Part shown: in pieces, positions 11,044 through 19,167 of the stretch | Numbering within the stretch: position 1 is the first letter of the stretch | Layout: the number at the start of each line of letters is the position of its first letter | NCBI GenBank assembly: GCA_900318835.1 | Contig: ONLW01000021.1 | Span: 1 to 60,684 of the forward strand | Length of the DNA stretch: 60,684 nucleotides | Direction of reading: 5' to 3' | From: an uncultured Bacteroidales bacterium | Lineage (GTDB): Bacteria > Bacteroidota > Bacteroidia > Bacteroidales > P3 | Notes under the pieces: generated by a model | Databases searched by the model: none | What the model was told of the DNA's origin: nothing | What the model saw: only the letters and a program-made list of their open reading frames with translations | Made by a program: the position numbers and the translations under genes

Positions 11044-11712
11044 CGCTGAACCTGACCGTCAACCACAGCAACAGCGGTGACACCACCGCCGTGGCCTGCG
11101 ACAGCTTCACCTGGTACGGTACCACCTACACCAGCACTCCCGCTGTTGCCCCGATGCATGTCTTCAGCAACATTGCTGGTTGCGACAGCACCGTGACGCT
11201 GAACCTGACCGTCAACCACAGCAACACTGGTGACACCACCGCCATGGCCTGTGGCAGCTTCGACTGGTACGAGCACACCGGTATCACCGCCTCTACCGAG
11301 ACTCTGACGCACGTGTTCAGCAACATCACCTATACCGTCAGCGGTGACTACACTTACAGCCACCTCGACAACAACGGCTGCACCCAGGTCGATACCCTGC
11401 ACCTGACCATCGGCAACAGAGTTGTTGTCAAGGACACTGTCGCCACCTGCGACAGCTACGAGTGGAATGGTCGGATGTACACCGAGAGCGGTGACTATAC
11501 TTTCGACACCACTACCGTCAACGGCTGCGACAGCATCGTTCTCCTGAACCTCACTATCAACCATAGTGCCGACACCACCATCTCGATGATGCACAAGGGC
11601 TCTATCGAGTGGAACGGTATGACCTACAGTGAGAGCGGCACCTACGAGCGCATCCTGACCACCGTCACTGGCTGCGACAGCGTGGTGACCCTCAACCTTG
11701 TCATCCTGCCCG
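8800..11712 (+). repeat. About 19 tandem Cys-flanked protein repeats (GCDSTVTL units)
   Basis: I count roughly 19 units of 47-58 codons. Each has an early Cys followed by a [ST]-[YF]-x-W motif, then T-Y-T-x-S-G, and ends in N-G-C-D-S-T-V-T-L-x-L-T. Two conserved Cys per unit suggest one disulfide per unit outside the cell. The unit at 11,214-11,413 looks like a fusion of two different units, and the last unit lacks the first Cys. Units at 10,921, 11,061 and 11,214 are nearly identical in DNA, so recent unequal exchange is likely. Confidence 0.85.
11011..11030 (+). other. Frameshift site in tandem repeat of the adhesin
   Basis: The repeat beginning AACCACAGCAACA starts at 10,921, 11,061 and 11,214. 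The later spacing is 153 bp (51 codons) but the first is 140 bp. The 13-bp shortfall lies between CCGACGCA and TCTACGGCTGC; the equivalent stretch of the next unit encodes HVFSNIAGC. This net -1 change separates the two adhesin reading frames. Confidence 0.8.
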
Positions 11713-12224
11713 AAGACTTTGTGATGCCATACCTCTACAACTTGATGGATGTGATGCTTTCCGTTAACCACAATGAGGAAGGTATGGAGAACGTACACTA
11801 CATCTACTATCGTTGGTATCGCGACGGCGAGCTGGTCCTTGAAGGCCCCAACTACGACAGCTACAGCGAAGGCGGCAACCGTCTCAATGGCTGCTACTAC
11901 CTTGAGGTGGCCGTCGACGAGAGCATGCAGTACTGGGTGCGTTCCAACGAGGTCTGTATCGGTACTACCGGCATCGAGGAGGCCGAGAACATCGACTTCA
12001 CCATTGCCCCCAATCCCGTGATGCACGGCAGCATGGTTAATGTCTCTGTTGACGGAGCCGATATGCAGGGCGCTGAGATTCGCGTCTACGACCTCCAAGG
12101 CCGCATGCTTGTCCTGCAGAAAGACAGCGGCATCATCGAAGCACCTCAGGCCTCGGGCATGTACATGGTCCGCCTGACGCTCAGCGATGGCAGAACTGCT
12201 GTGAAACGACTGATAGTGAAGTAA
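11040..12224 (+). CDS. C-terminal part of the giant adhesin with T9SS type A sorting domain
   Basis: This is the out-of-frame continuation of the preceding adhesin. It opens within a GCDSTVTLNLT repeat and no real start codon is expected there. It holds the last four or so Cys-flanked units, a non-repetitive stretch of about 90 residues, and from about 11,985 a T9SS C-terminal sorting domain: IAPNP near its start, VYDLQGR in the middle, GMYMVRL, and a Lys-rich end (KRLIVK). If the frameshift is genuine, the long upstream product lacks this tail and could not be sorted to the surface, so the gene would be a pseudogene or phase-variable. If it is an assembly error in repeats, the two entries form one protein of more than 4,000 residues. 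Confidence 0.85.
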   Translation: MTLNLTVNHSNSGDTTAVACDSFTWYGTTYTSTPAVAPMHVFSNIAGCDSTVTLNLTVNHSNTGDTTAMACGSFDWYEHTGITASTETLTHVFSNITYTVSGDYTYSHLDNNGCTQVDTLHLTIGNRVVVKDTVATCDSYEWNGRMYTESGDYTFDTTTVNGCDSIVLLNLTINHSADTTISMMHKGSIEWNGMTYSESGTYERILTTVTGCDSVVTLNLVILPEDFVMPYLYNLMDVMLSVNHNEEGMENVHYIYYRWYRDGELVLEGPNYDSYSEGGNRLNGCYYLEVAVDESMQYWVRSNEVCIGTTGIEEAENIDFTIAPNPVMHGSMVNVSVDGADMQGAEIRVYDLQGRMLVLQKDSGIIEAPQASGMYMVRLTLSDGRTAVKRLIVK

Positions 12225-12360
12225 TGATTAACAAAAGAAGTTAAGTAGACAGTAGTTAAGTAGATAAGGCAATACCGACAGCAGCACGTAGTATGCTACA
12301 AAAAGCATTTGTCTTAGCTACTTAACTACTTGCCTCCTTAACAACAAAAATGAGAAAAAT
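12225..12360. other. Intergenic region with long imperfect inverted repeat
   Basis: The stretch between the adhesin and the porin gene holds an imperfect inverted repeat of about 28 nt: 12,240-12,266 (core AGTTAAGTAG) against 12,315-12,342 (core CTACTTAACT). Between the arms is a smaller hairpin (ATGCT/AGCAT). It could end transcription of the adhesin gene or be a relic of a short palindromic repeat. No consensus promoter for the next gene was found here. Confidence 0.5.
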
Positions 12361-13881
12361 ATGAAAACGACAAAAGTAACAATAGCATTGGCAACAGCCA
12401 TGTTCCTTTTTGGCATGCCTGACATGCAGGCTCAGGAGAACGGGACGAAGCATGAGTTGTCGGTGGCATTCCAAGGTCTTGGCATCGGCTCTATGCCCTT
12501 CACCGGTTCCACGACGTGGGACGACCAGCCCGGTCTCTCTCTTGGCTTCAATGTGGGCTACACCTACTGGTTTGGAGAGCATTTGGGATTCCGTACTGGT
12601 GTACGCCTGAATCACCTGTCGCACAACCAAAAGATTTCCAACTTTGACCTTCCCATCGACGCCAACCTGCTGTTGAGCAGCCTCGGTCTGCCCGGAGGCA
12701 GCTCTTTGACCACGGTGAATCTCCGAGGCACCGCTACCTCCATCCAGGAGGAGCAGAACTATACCTACATAGAACTACCTATCCAGTTGGCCATGCGGTT
12801 CGGTGGGGTGTTCGTGAACCTCGGTCTCTCGCTGACCAAGGCCATCAGCGCCAGCGCCGACTACAGCTTCACCGACCCCGCTCTTGCTGTCACCTCGCTT
12901 CCTGACCTCGGGATTACGCCCGCTGTACCGGTTCCCATGACCCAGAACGGCGCAACGGAAAGAAGTGTGAAGAACGCCGACATGACAAAGCCCTTCTACT
13001 GCCTTCTTGATGCCGAAGTGGGATACAACATCCCTCTCGGTGACGCTTCCAACCTTGCCATTGGCCTCTTTGGACGCTACGCCCCTGTCTCCTACAAGAC
13101 CGACAACAATGTCGATATCTATTCTCTGCGGCCCGATGCCACCTTTACCGTGACCCAGCCTTCCACCGCCAAGCAGGTGGAGAAGGTGGGCTACTACGAG
13201 GTAGGCATTAGCCTCGGAGTGAACTTCGGAATAGGCCGCAGTCATCAGACAGCAGTCAGTGAACAGCAACCAGTGGAGATGACGCCCGCTGACACCCGTT
13301 ATGACCAAATGGTTTCCGATATGGCCGCCATGAAAGCCGACCGCCAGAAAGATGAGGCTGAACTCGCAGCCATGAGAGCCGCCCAAAAGAAGGCCGAAGC
13401 CGATATGGCCGCCATGAAGGCCGCCCAAGAGAAGGCTGAGGCCGAACTGGCTGCCGTCAAAGCTGCCGCTGCCCGCCACCCGCAGGCTGAGAGCAAGCCG
13501 GTTCAGGAGGAGAGTCCCAAGGTTAATGCCCAGAGAAAACTCGAAGCTCTGGGAGCTACCATCTACTTCGACTTCAAGAGTACCAGTGTAAAACCTGATG
13601 CCGAAGAAGAGGAGGCCATCCAGGCTATCTGTGAGGCCATGAAGGCAGACCCTGAGATGAAGGTGATCATTACCGGCCATGCCGACAACAGCGGTTCCCA
13701 CAGGGTTAACTGGAGATACGGCAACAAGCGCGCCCATGCATTGAAACGCTATATGGTCAAGCAGGGTGCCCCTGCCAAGAACATCAAGTGTGAAAGCAAG
13801 GGAGAACGTCAGCCCATTGCCGACAACAAGACTAAGGAAGGACGAGCCAAAAACCGTCGCGCCACAGTTGAACTGAAATAG
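12361..13881 (+). CDS. OmpA-family outer membrane porin with beta-barrel and peptidoglycan-binding domain
   Basis: This 506-residue protein has a signal peptide (residues 1-25, ending MQAQ), then about 280 residues with beta-barrel character typical of Bacteroidota porin-like proteins. A charged coiled-coil follows at about 315-375, built on repeated M-A-A-M-K-A. The last 120 residues form an OmpA-like domain: YFDFKSTSVKPDAE, ITGHADNSG, RAHALKRYMVKQG and the final GRAKNRRATVEL, the usual peptidoglycan-contact signature. It probably anchors the outer membrane to the cell wall. It lies just downstream of the T9SS adhesin but has its own spacing, and a strong terminator follows. The start is the only ATG that precedes the signal peptide. 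Confidence 0.9.
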   Translation: MKTTKVTIALATAMFLFGMPDMQAQENGTKHELSVAFQGLGIGSMPFTGSTTWDDQPGLSLGFNVGYTYWFGEHLGFRTGVRLNHLSHNQKISNFDLPIDANLLLSSLGLPGGSSLTTVNLRGTATSIQEEQNYTYIELPIQLAMRFGGVFVNLGLSLTKAISASADYSFTDPALAVTSLPDLGITPAVPVPMTQNGATERSVKNADMTKPFYCLLDAEVGYNIPLGDASNLAIGLFGRYAPVSYKTDNNVDIYSLRPDATFTVTQPSTAKQVEKVGYYEVGISLGVNFGIGRSHQTAVSEQQPVEMTPADTRYDQMVSDMAAMKADRQKDEAELAAMRAAQKKAEADMAAMKAAQEKAEAELAAVKAAAARHPQAESKPVQEESPKVNAQRKLEALGATIYFDFKSTSVKPDAEEEEAIQAICEAMKADPEMKVIITGHADNSGSHRVNWRYGNKRAHALKRYMVKQGAPAKNIKCESKGERQPIADNKTKEGRAKNRRATVELK

Positions 13882-13898
13882 TTTTTTTTCATAACTGG

Positions 13899-13943
13899 CA
13901 GCATTGGGGTACTCCGGCAACGGAGTGCCCTATGCTGTTTTTA
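13899..13943 (+). terminator. Rho-independent terminator after the OmpA-like gene
   Basis: Arms CAGCAT/ATGCTG enclose a second stem GGGTACTCCG/CGGAGTGCCC with loop GCAA, followed by a T run. It begins 18 bp after the stop codon. Confidence 0.85.
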
Positions 13944-14206
13944 GGGGGAGGAGAATGTTGATAAGTTGATAGGTTGATGGGGAGGTCTGGGAAGAATAGG
14001 AGAGAATAAGGTGGCATGGAGACAAATGTGGTTGATAGATAGCTTTATAGTAGTCTATTGGTTTTGCTCCCCTATTACTCCCGTACGGCTCCCCTTTTGT
14101 AAGACTCCGACATTCCTCTATAATAAAAAGCACATTCCTCCGTTCTTCATTATATATAGATTATATTTATCGGTATTCAGATTCCCTTCGGGGTAATAGA
14201 TGTACT
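13944..14206. other. Intergenic region without recognised gene
   Basis: This AT-rich spacer lies between the terminator and the DUF6266-like gene. I see no coding region. A TATATTTA stretch about 45 bp before the next ATG resembles a -7 box, but I see no matching upstream TTTG element. Confidence 0.4.
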
Positions 14207-14989
14207 ATGGCAAAGGTAAAACCATCACTCATTGAGCAGACCGGCACCGTTGGCGACCGCGTCTTCTACACACGCTTCGGCAAACAGTTCAGCCGCAGCC
14301 GGGCGAAATCGTTCACCGACAACAAGTCGGAAGCACAACTGCGGCAGCGGGCGCTCTTCAAGGCCATGCAGCACACCTCCTCCATCCTTGGCTCAATTAT
14401 CCAGCGTGGGCTGGCCAAGGAGGCCCACGCCCACGGGCATGTCGAGAATAACGAGTTTGCCAGTATCAACAAGCAGTGTTTCACCTACGACGACGGCGTG
14501 GTGCATATCGACTATCCTCGACTGCTACTCTCCACTGGTCCGGTGGCGGGTGTGAAATTTACACAACATTGTGTCGACGGACTGCATGTGGAACTTCAGT
14601 TCGAACCTTGCAGTAGCCTCCCTCACGCCAATCCCGACGATGTGGTCTTCATCTATGCTGTCGAATACCAGGTAGAGGTCTGCCAACTCGTGGCCTGCGT
14701 TGAGCGGAAAGCCACCTGTGTCGCCTTCGACCTCCCCTATCTCAGCGACGAGACCGACAAGCCAATTATCTTGCTTGGCAGTGACGTTACTCCATCTCGG
14801 CATAGCAAGCAAGCTTGCTTGCGCTCGACTTCCGTAACGTTCCACCTTTACGCCATCGTCGAGGCCGCCAACACCGCCTGCATCTCCACACTCTCCCCCG
14901 ACGAGAAAAAAGTCGACAAGAACCACCGCAACATCAACCGCCGCGTGTCACCATCCATTTTCATCGGCACTATATCATTGTCTTCATAA
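14207..14989 (+). CDS. DUF6266-like protein of unknown function
   Basis: This 260-residue protein has no signal peptide. The N-terminus (G-T-V-G-D-R-V-F-Y, then F-S-R-S-R, then Q-L-R-Q-R) resembles the DUF6266 pattern of a G-x-V-G motif, an R-S-rich strand and an A-Q-x-x-Q-R motif. I recognise the family only by this pattern. The gene at 33,400 is a distant relative with the same N-terminal layout. Residues near 200-212 (SRHSKQACLRS) are encoded by a perfect 18-bp palindrome and look like an insertion. The protein ends with a basic stretch and an odd tail (PSIFIGTISLSS). Function is unknown. Confidence 0.6.
   Translation: MAKVKPSLIEQTGTVGDRVFYTRFGKQFSRSRAKSFTDNKSEAQLRQRALFKAMQHTSSILGSIIQRGLAKEAHAHGHVENNEFASINKQCFTYDDGVVHIDYPRLLLSTGPVAGVKFTQHCVDGLHVELQFEPCSSLPHANPDDVVFIYAVEYQVEVCQLVACVERKATCVAFDLPYLSDETDKPIILLGSDVTPSRHSKQACLRSTSVTFHLYAIVEAANTACISTLSPDEKKVDKNHRNINRRVSPSIFIGTISLSS
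14805..14822. repeat. Perfect 18-bp palindrome inside the DUF6266-like gene
   Basis: GCAAGCAAG is followed directly by its reverse complement CTTGCTTGC. It sits in frame and encodes part of a segment that looks inserted relative to the flanking conserved strands. It resembles a small mobile palindromic repeat. Confidence 0.7.
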
Positions 14990-14994
14990 ATTAT

Positions 14995-15025
14995 TTTGCT
15001 GTTTCAGAAAAAGTTCGTATCTTTG
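14995..15025 (+). promoter_or_regulatory. Bacteroidota-type promoter for the class II Fic gene
   Basis: TTTG at 14,995-14,998, exactly 19 bp, then TATCTTTG at 15,018-15,025, a full match to TTTG-N19-TAnnTTTG. Transcription would start near 15,031, leaving a leader of about 160 nt that holds the AGGTGGT repeats. Confidence 0.85.
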
Positions 15026-15088
15026 CAGTCGATAAATCTACTGAATATCACGAAGTAATCAACGAAGAAACAGCGATATTTGCCTCAA

Positions 15089-15183
15089 AGGTGGTACAAT
15101 CACCACCTAAATAGGTGGTACGCACAATAAAAACAAAAGAAACGCGTTAGTAAGGTGGTATGAACCCCATATAATATAGTGGT
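15089..15183. promoter_or_regulatory. Putative operator array (AGGTGGT repeats) in the Fic leader
   Basis: AGGTGGT occurs at 15,089, 15,113 and 15,153, with a partial copy (AGTGGT) at 15,178. An inverted copy ACCACCT at 15,102-15,108 makes a dyad AGGTGGT-N6-ACCACCT. Most copies continue as GGTAC or GGTAT. The array lies between the promoter and the Fic start codon. Binding by the winged-helix C-terminus of the Fic protein is an inference. Confidence 0.55.
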
Positions 15184-15189
15184 ACGCTT

Positions 15190-16263
15190 ATGAAGATAGA
15201 AGAAATATACAACGACTGGAAGGCTCTTTTCCCGCTGTCGGAGAAGCATGTGGAGCTGTTGCGCAACAAGTTTACGACCGAATACAACTACAACAGCAAC
15301 CACATCGAGGGCAACACGCTGACCTATGGGCAGACGGAGTTGCTCCTGCTGTTTGGCAAGGTGAGCGGCGAAGGAGACCTGAAGGACTTTGTTGATATGA
15401 AAGCCAGTCAGGTGGGCGTTGAGATGGTGATGGAAGCCGTGCACGACAAAGGCATACCGCTGACACAGAACTTCATCCGTCAACTGCATAAGGTGCTACT
15501 GCGCGAGGACTACACCGTCTATCGCGACCTTCCTGGAGGTGGACAGACGAGTTATACTGTCCATGCCGGGCAGTATAAGACGCGTCCCAACAGCGTCATT
15601 ACCCGATATGGCGACCGCTTCGAATATGCGTCGCCCGAAGAAACGGCCTCGCTGATGAGCGACCTTGTGGATTGGTACAACACTGCCGAGCAGGAGGGCA
15701 AGCTGTCGCCTGTGGAGCTGGCTGCTTTGTTCCATTACCGCTACATCCGCATCCACCCCTTCGAAGACGGCAACGGACGCATCGCCCGCCTGATGGTGAA
15801 CTACATCATGGCCCGTCACGGGTGGCCCATGATTGTCATCCGCAACCGCAAGAAGACTGAATACCTTGAGGCCCTGCATCGTGCTGACCAGAAAATCGGC
15901 AAAGTGCCCTCCGACGGTGCTCACGCCACCATAGGCAAGATTGCTTCCTTCCTCGCCTTCTTCCGCCAGACGGTGTGCGAGGAGATGCAATGCGAGATAG
16001 ACATCGTGAGGAGTGCCGACAAAGACACCTGGTGGTACGACGGTCAGCGGATCCACTTCAGGAGTGGGAATGGCAGTCGCCTGCTTGCTCTCCTGCGCGA
16101 CAAGCCCTTCGTCACCTTCTCCGAGATGGCGGACTATCTGTCGGTCAACCGTTCTGCTGTACAGAAGCAGGTAGAGGGTTTCCGCAAGAAAGGCTATCTC
16201 GACCGCCGCGACGACGGCAGCTGGTATGTTTTGGCTCTGAACTCAAACATCAAAAAGGCATAG
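15190..16263 (+). CDS. Fic-domain AMPylase, class II-like, with C-terminal winged helix
   Basis: This 357-residue protein has the canonical Fic motif HPFEDGNGRIAR (H189 to R200). In this family the His is catalytic, Asp binds the metal and the Gly-Asn-Gly-Arg loop binds ATP phosphates for adenylylation of target proteins. Near the N-terminus S36-N-H-I-E40-G41 fits the inhibitory helix motif [ST]xxxE[GN] of class II Fic proteins, so activity is probably self-restrained. The C-terminus (about 300-357) is a winged-helix DNA-binding domain (FSEMADYLSVNRSAVQKQV). A consensus promoter and an array of short repeats precede it. Target is unknown. Base composition is GC-rich, unlike the next two genes. 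Confidence 0.9.
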   Translation: MKIEEIYNDWKALFPLSEKHVELLRNKFTTEYNYNSNHIEGNTLTYGQTELLLLFGKVSGEGDLKDFVDMKASQVGVEMVMEAVHDKGIPLTQNFIRQLHKVLLREDYTVYRDLPGGGQTSYTVHAGQYKTRPNSVITRYGDRFEYASPEETASLMSDLVDWYNTAEQEGKLSPVELAALFHYRYIRIHPFEDGNGRIARLMVNYIMARHGWPMIVIRNRKKTEYLEALHRADQKIGKVPSDGAHATIGKIASFLAFFRQTVCEEMQCEIDIVRSADKDTWWYDGQRIHFRSGNGSRLLALLRDKPFVTFSEMADYLSVNRSAVQKQVEGFRKKGYLDRRDDGSWYVLALNSNIKKA

Positions 16264-16292
16264 ACATCGCTCAACTTTCGTGTTTTTGCACC

Positions 16293-19148
16293 ATGAAAAG
16301 AATTAGTAAATCCAACAAACAAGCCCTTGCGGCAAAAGAGTTTGCCCTGCAATGGGAAAATTGTGGCAATGAGAAAAGCGATACCCAACATTATTGGACT
16401 GACCTTCTACAAAAAGTACTGTTGGTCAATGACCCACATTCATATATTGAATTTGAGAAACCTGTCAGATTCAAGAATCAACAGTTTATCGATGGCTATA
16501 TCTTTTCAACGCGAGTACTGATTGAACAAAAAAGCTATGGGATAGACCTTGATGTGCCTTTGCCACAATCAGACGGTATAAAACTCACAGCCTATCAACA
16601 AGCACGAAGATACATCTCCGGTTTATCGAACTTAGAGAATCCTCGCTATATTATTACGTGCAATTTCTCGGAGATATGGATTTACGACAACCGAAACACC
16701 ACCAATAGTGAGCCCGAGAAGATACTTTTAAAGAATCTAGAGAAAGAATATCACCGTCTTAACTTTCTTGTTGATGAAACAGCAGTACCATTACATCAAG
16801 AAAAGGTCATTAGTATTGAAGCCGGTGATATAGTTGAAGCCATATACAACAAACTCCACGAACAGTATATAGACCGAGACAACCCCATCTCACGCCAAAG
16901 TCTTAATAAACTTTGCGTACGCCTTGTATTCTGTCTTTATGCAGAAGATTCTGGTCTTTTTGGCACTCATACCGCATTCCATGATTATCTTGATTCTTAC
17001 AAAACCACTCATTGGAGGAAAGCAATTGTTGACCTGTTTCACATCTTGAACACACCTTATGATGAAAGGGATGAGTATACCGACGACGAATTAAATGCCT
17101 TCCCTTATGTCAATGGTGGCCTTTTTAGCGATGAAAATATAATTATTCCTCAATTCACAGAGGAACTCCGCTCGCTAATATTGGAGAAAGCTTCCTCTGA
17201 TTTTGATTGGAGCAAAATTAGCCCAACCATATTCGGTGCTGTATTTGAAAGTACTGTGGATAAAATAGAACGACAAGAGGGTGGAATGCATTACACCAGC
17301 GTTGAAAACATCCACAAGGTTATCGACCCACTATTTCTTAACACATTGTGGAAGGACTATTATGATATCATTGGGAAACGAGAGGAAAAATTAGCGAAAG
17401 ACATTGATAAATACCGTACAAATAAAGACAAACTACATAAACTAAATCAGAACCAAGTAAAACAATTAGAGGCTCTACAAGCCAGAATTGCCAAACTAAC
17501 ATTCCTTGACCCTGCCTGTGGCAGTGGCAACTTCTTGACTGAAACATATATTTCATTACGTCGACTCGAGAATGAGATTATAAGGAAACTCCATGAAAGC
17601 CACATGTTTGTTGGCTGGATAGATAACCCTATCAAAGTCAGCATCTATCAATTCTACGGCATGGAGGTCAATGACTTTGCTGTGAGTGTGGCAAAGACAG
17701 CCCTATGGATTGCAGAACATCAGATGCTTAAAGAAACAGAAAACATTGCTTCTTTCAACATTGACCCACTGCCGCTAAAGTCTTTTGACAACATCACCAA
17801 ATGCAATGCGCTGCGCACAGATTGGAATTCCGTTGTACCAGCCAATTCCCTTAATTATGTAATAGGTAATCCTCCTTTCTATGGTGCTAGGAAAATGACA
17901 TCGGACCAAAAAGACGATCTGAAACATGTTTTTGGTGATGACTGGAATGGAGTAGGAAACCTTGATTATGTTGCTGGATGGTATAAAATTGCCACAGAGG
18001 TAATGACACAAAACCCGATGATAAAGACAGCTCTTGTTTCAACAAATTCAATAACACAAGGTGAACAAGTGGCTATCCTATGGAAATCACTAATGGAAGA
18101 CCATAGTTTGCATATTGATTTTGCATATCGCACATTCAGATGGGACAACCAAGTTAAAAATGAGGCGAAAGTGCATTGCGTGATTATTGGTTGTTCTGTC
18201 GATAAGAAAGGTGATATCTTAGAAATCTATGATGGGAAACAAATCATTCAAGCAAAACAAATCAACCCATACCTCGATGATTCTCCAAACAGATGGATTA
18301 ATAGCCGCACCAATCCTCTATGTAACGTACCGGAAATAGGCATCGGCAACAAACCCATTGACGGTGGCCATTATCTATTTTCAAAGGAAGAGAAGGAGGA
18401 CTTCATTCGTAAAGAACCATTGTCCGAACAATACTTCCATCCTTGGTATGGGTCAGAAGAGTTTATCCACCAAACACCACGTTACTGCCTATGGCTAGGA
18501 GACTGCACACCTGCAGAAAAACGCCAAATGCCACATTGTTTGGAAAGAATTGATGCTGTTCGCAAATACCGATTGGAAAGCAAAAGCGAAGGCACAAGAT
18601 TACTTGCTGAACACCCAACGCGTTTCCATGTCGAGAATATGCCGCAAGGAAACTATATAATTGTTCCGAGTGTTTCGTCTGAAAAACGGAATTATGTCCC
18701 CATGGGGTTTATGACTCCCGACTGTTTTGCAAGCAATCTTGTTCTAATAATTCCTGATGCAACGCTCTATCACTTTGGCGTATTGGAAAGTGTCATACAC
18801 ATGGCATGGATGCGGGCAGTATGTGGTAGAATGAAGTCCGATTATCGTTATTCCAAAGAGATTGTATATAACAATTTCCCATGGCCAAAACCAACCAAGG
18901 AACAGAAACAGAAGATAGAGAAAACTGCACAAGCTATTCTTGATGCCAGAACAAAAAATCCTGAGAGTAATCTTGCAACACTCTATGACGTAAACACCAT
19001 GCCAGAAGCCTTACTCAAGGCCCATAAAGCAAACGACAAAGCAGTACTCGCCGCCTACGGCCTATCCCCCAAGACATCCGAATCTGAAATAGTCGCCGAG
19101 CTATTCAAATTATACAAAAAACTGTCAAAAAAGAAAAACAATCTATAG
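16293..19148 (+). CDS. MmeI-like single-chain restriction endonuclease/DNA methyltransferase
   Basis: The start chosen is the ATG at 16,293, giving 951 residues; the frame stays open upstream only by overlapping the Fic gene. The N-terminus has a nuclease core: D67, then E78-Q-K80, close to the D-x9-ExK of MmeI. The methyltransferase part has motif I DPACGSGNF (406-414) and motif IV NPPF (526-529), followed by STNSITQGEQV and a C-terminal target-recognition region (ATLYHFGVLES, SDYRYSKEIVYNNFPWP) characteristic of MmeI-type Type IIL/IIG enzymes. It should cut and methylate DNA in one polypeptide, with both key sets of residues intact. It is AT-rich compared with its surroundings, suggesting transfer. 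A KAP NTPase gene follows after 19 bp. Recognition sequence cannot be read from the protein. Confidence 0.9.
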   Translation: MKRISKSNKQALAAKEFALQWENCGNEKSDTQHYWTDLLQKVLLVNDPHSYIEFEKPVRFKNQQFIDGYIFSTRVLIEQKSYGIDLDVPLPQSDGIKLTAYQQARRYISGLSNLENPRYIITCNFSEIWIYDNRNTTNSEPEKILLKNLEKEYHRLNFLVDETAVPLHQEKVISIEAGDIVEAIYNKLHEQYIDRDNPISRQSLNKLCVRLVFCLYAEDSGLFGTHTAFHDYLDSYKTTHWRKAIVDLFHILNTPYDERDEYTDDELNAFPYVNGGLFSDENIIIPQFTEELRSLILEKASSDFDWSKISPTIFGAVFESTVDKIERQEGGMHYTSVENIHKVIDPLFLNTLWKDYYDIIGKREEKLAKDIDKYRTNKDKLHKLNQNQVKQLEALQARIAKLTFLDPACGSGNFLTETYISLRRLENEIIRKLHESHMFVGWIDNPIKVSIYQFYGMEVNDFAVSVAKTALWIAEHQMLKETENIASFNIDPLPLKSFDNITKCNALRTDWNSVVPANSLNYVIGNPPFYGARKMTSDQKDDLKHVFGDDWNGVGNLDYVAGWYKIATEVMTQNPMIKTALVSTNSITQGEQVAILWKSLMEDHSLHIDFAYRTFRWDNQVKNEAKVHCVIIGCSVDKKGDILEIYDGKQIIQAKQINPYLDDSPNRWINSRTNPLCNVPEIGIGNKPIDGGHYLFSKEEKEDFIRKEPLSEQYFHPWYGSEEFIHQTPRYCLWLGDCTPAEKRQMPHCLERIDAVRKYRLESKSEGTRLLAEHPTRFHVENMPQGNYIIVPSVSSEKRNYVPMGFMTPDCFASNLVLIIPDATLYHFGVLESVIHMAWMRAVCGRMKSDYRYSKEIVYNNFPWPKPTKEQKQKIEKTAQAILDARTKNPESNLATLYDVNTMPEALLKAHKANDKAVLAAYGLSPKTSESEIVAELFKLYKKLSKKKNNL

Positions 19149-19167
19149 ACCCTCAAAACACAATAAT

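Noticed and set aside
15089-15183. CRISPR-like array
   Set aside because: The repeats are only 7-9 bp with uneven spacing and an inverted copy, so they do not form a CRISPR array; operator sites fit better.
15975-16292. Upstream extension of the MmeI-like reading frame
   Set aside because: It overlaps the conserved C-terminus of the Fic gene in another frame and its residues are Arg/Pro-rich shadow sequence; the ATG at 16,293 gives the normal N-terminus.
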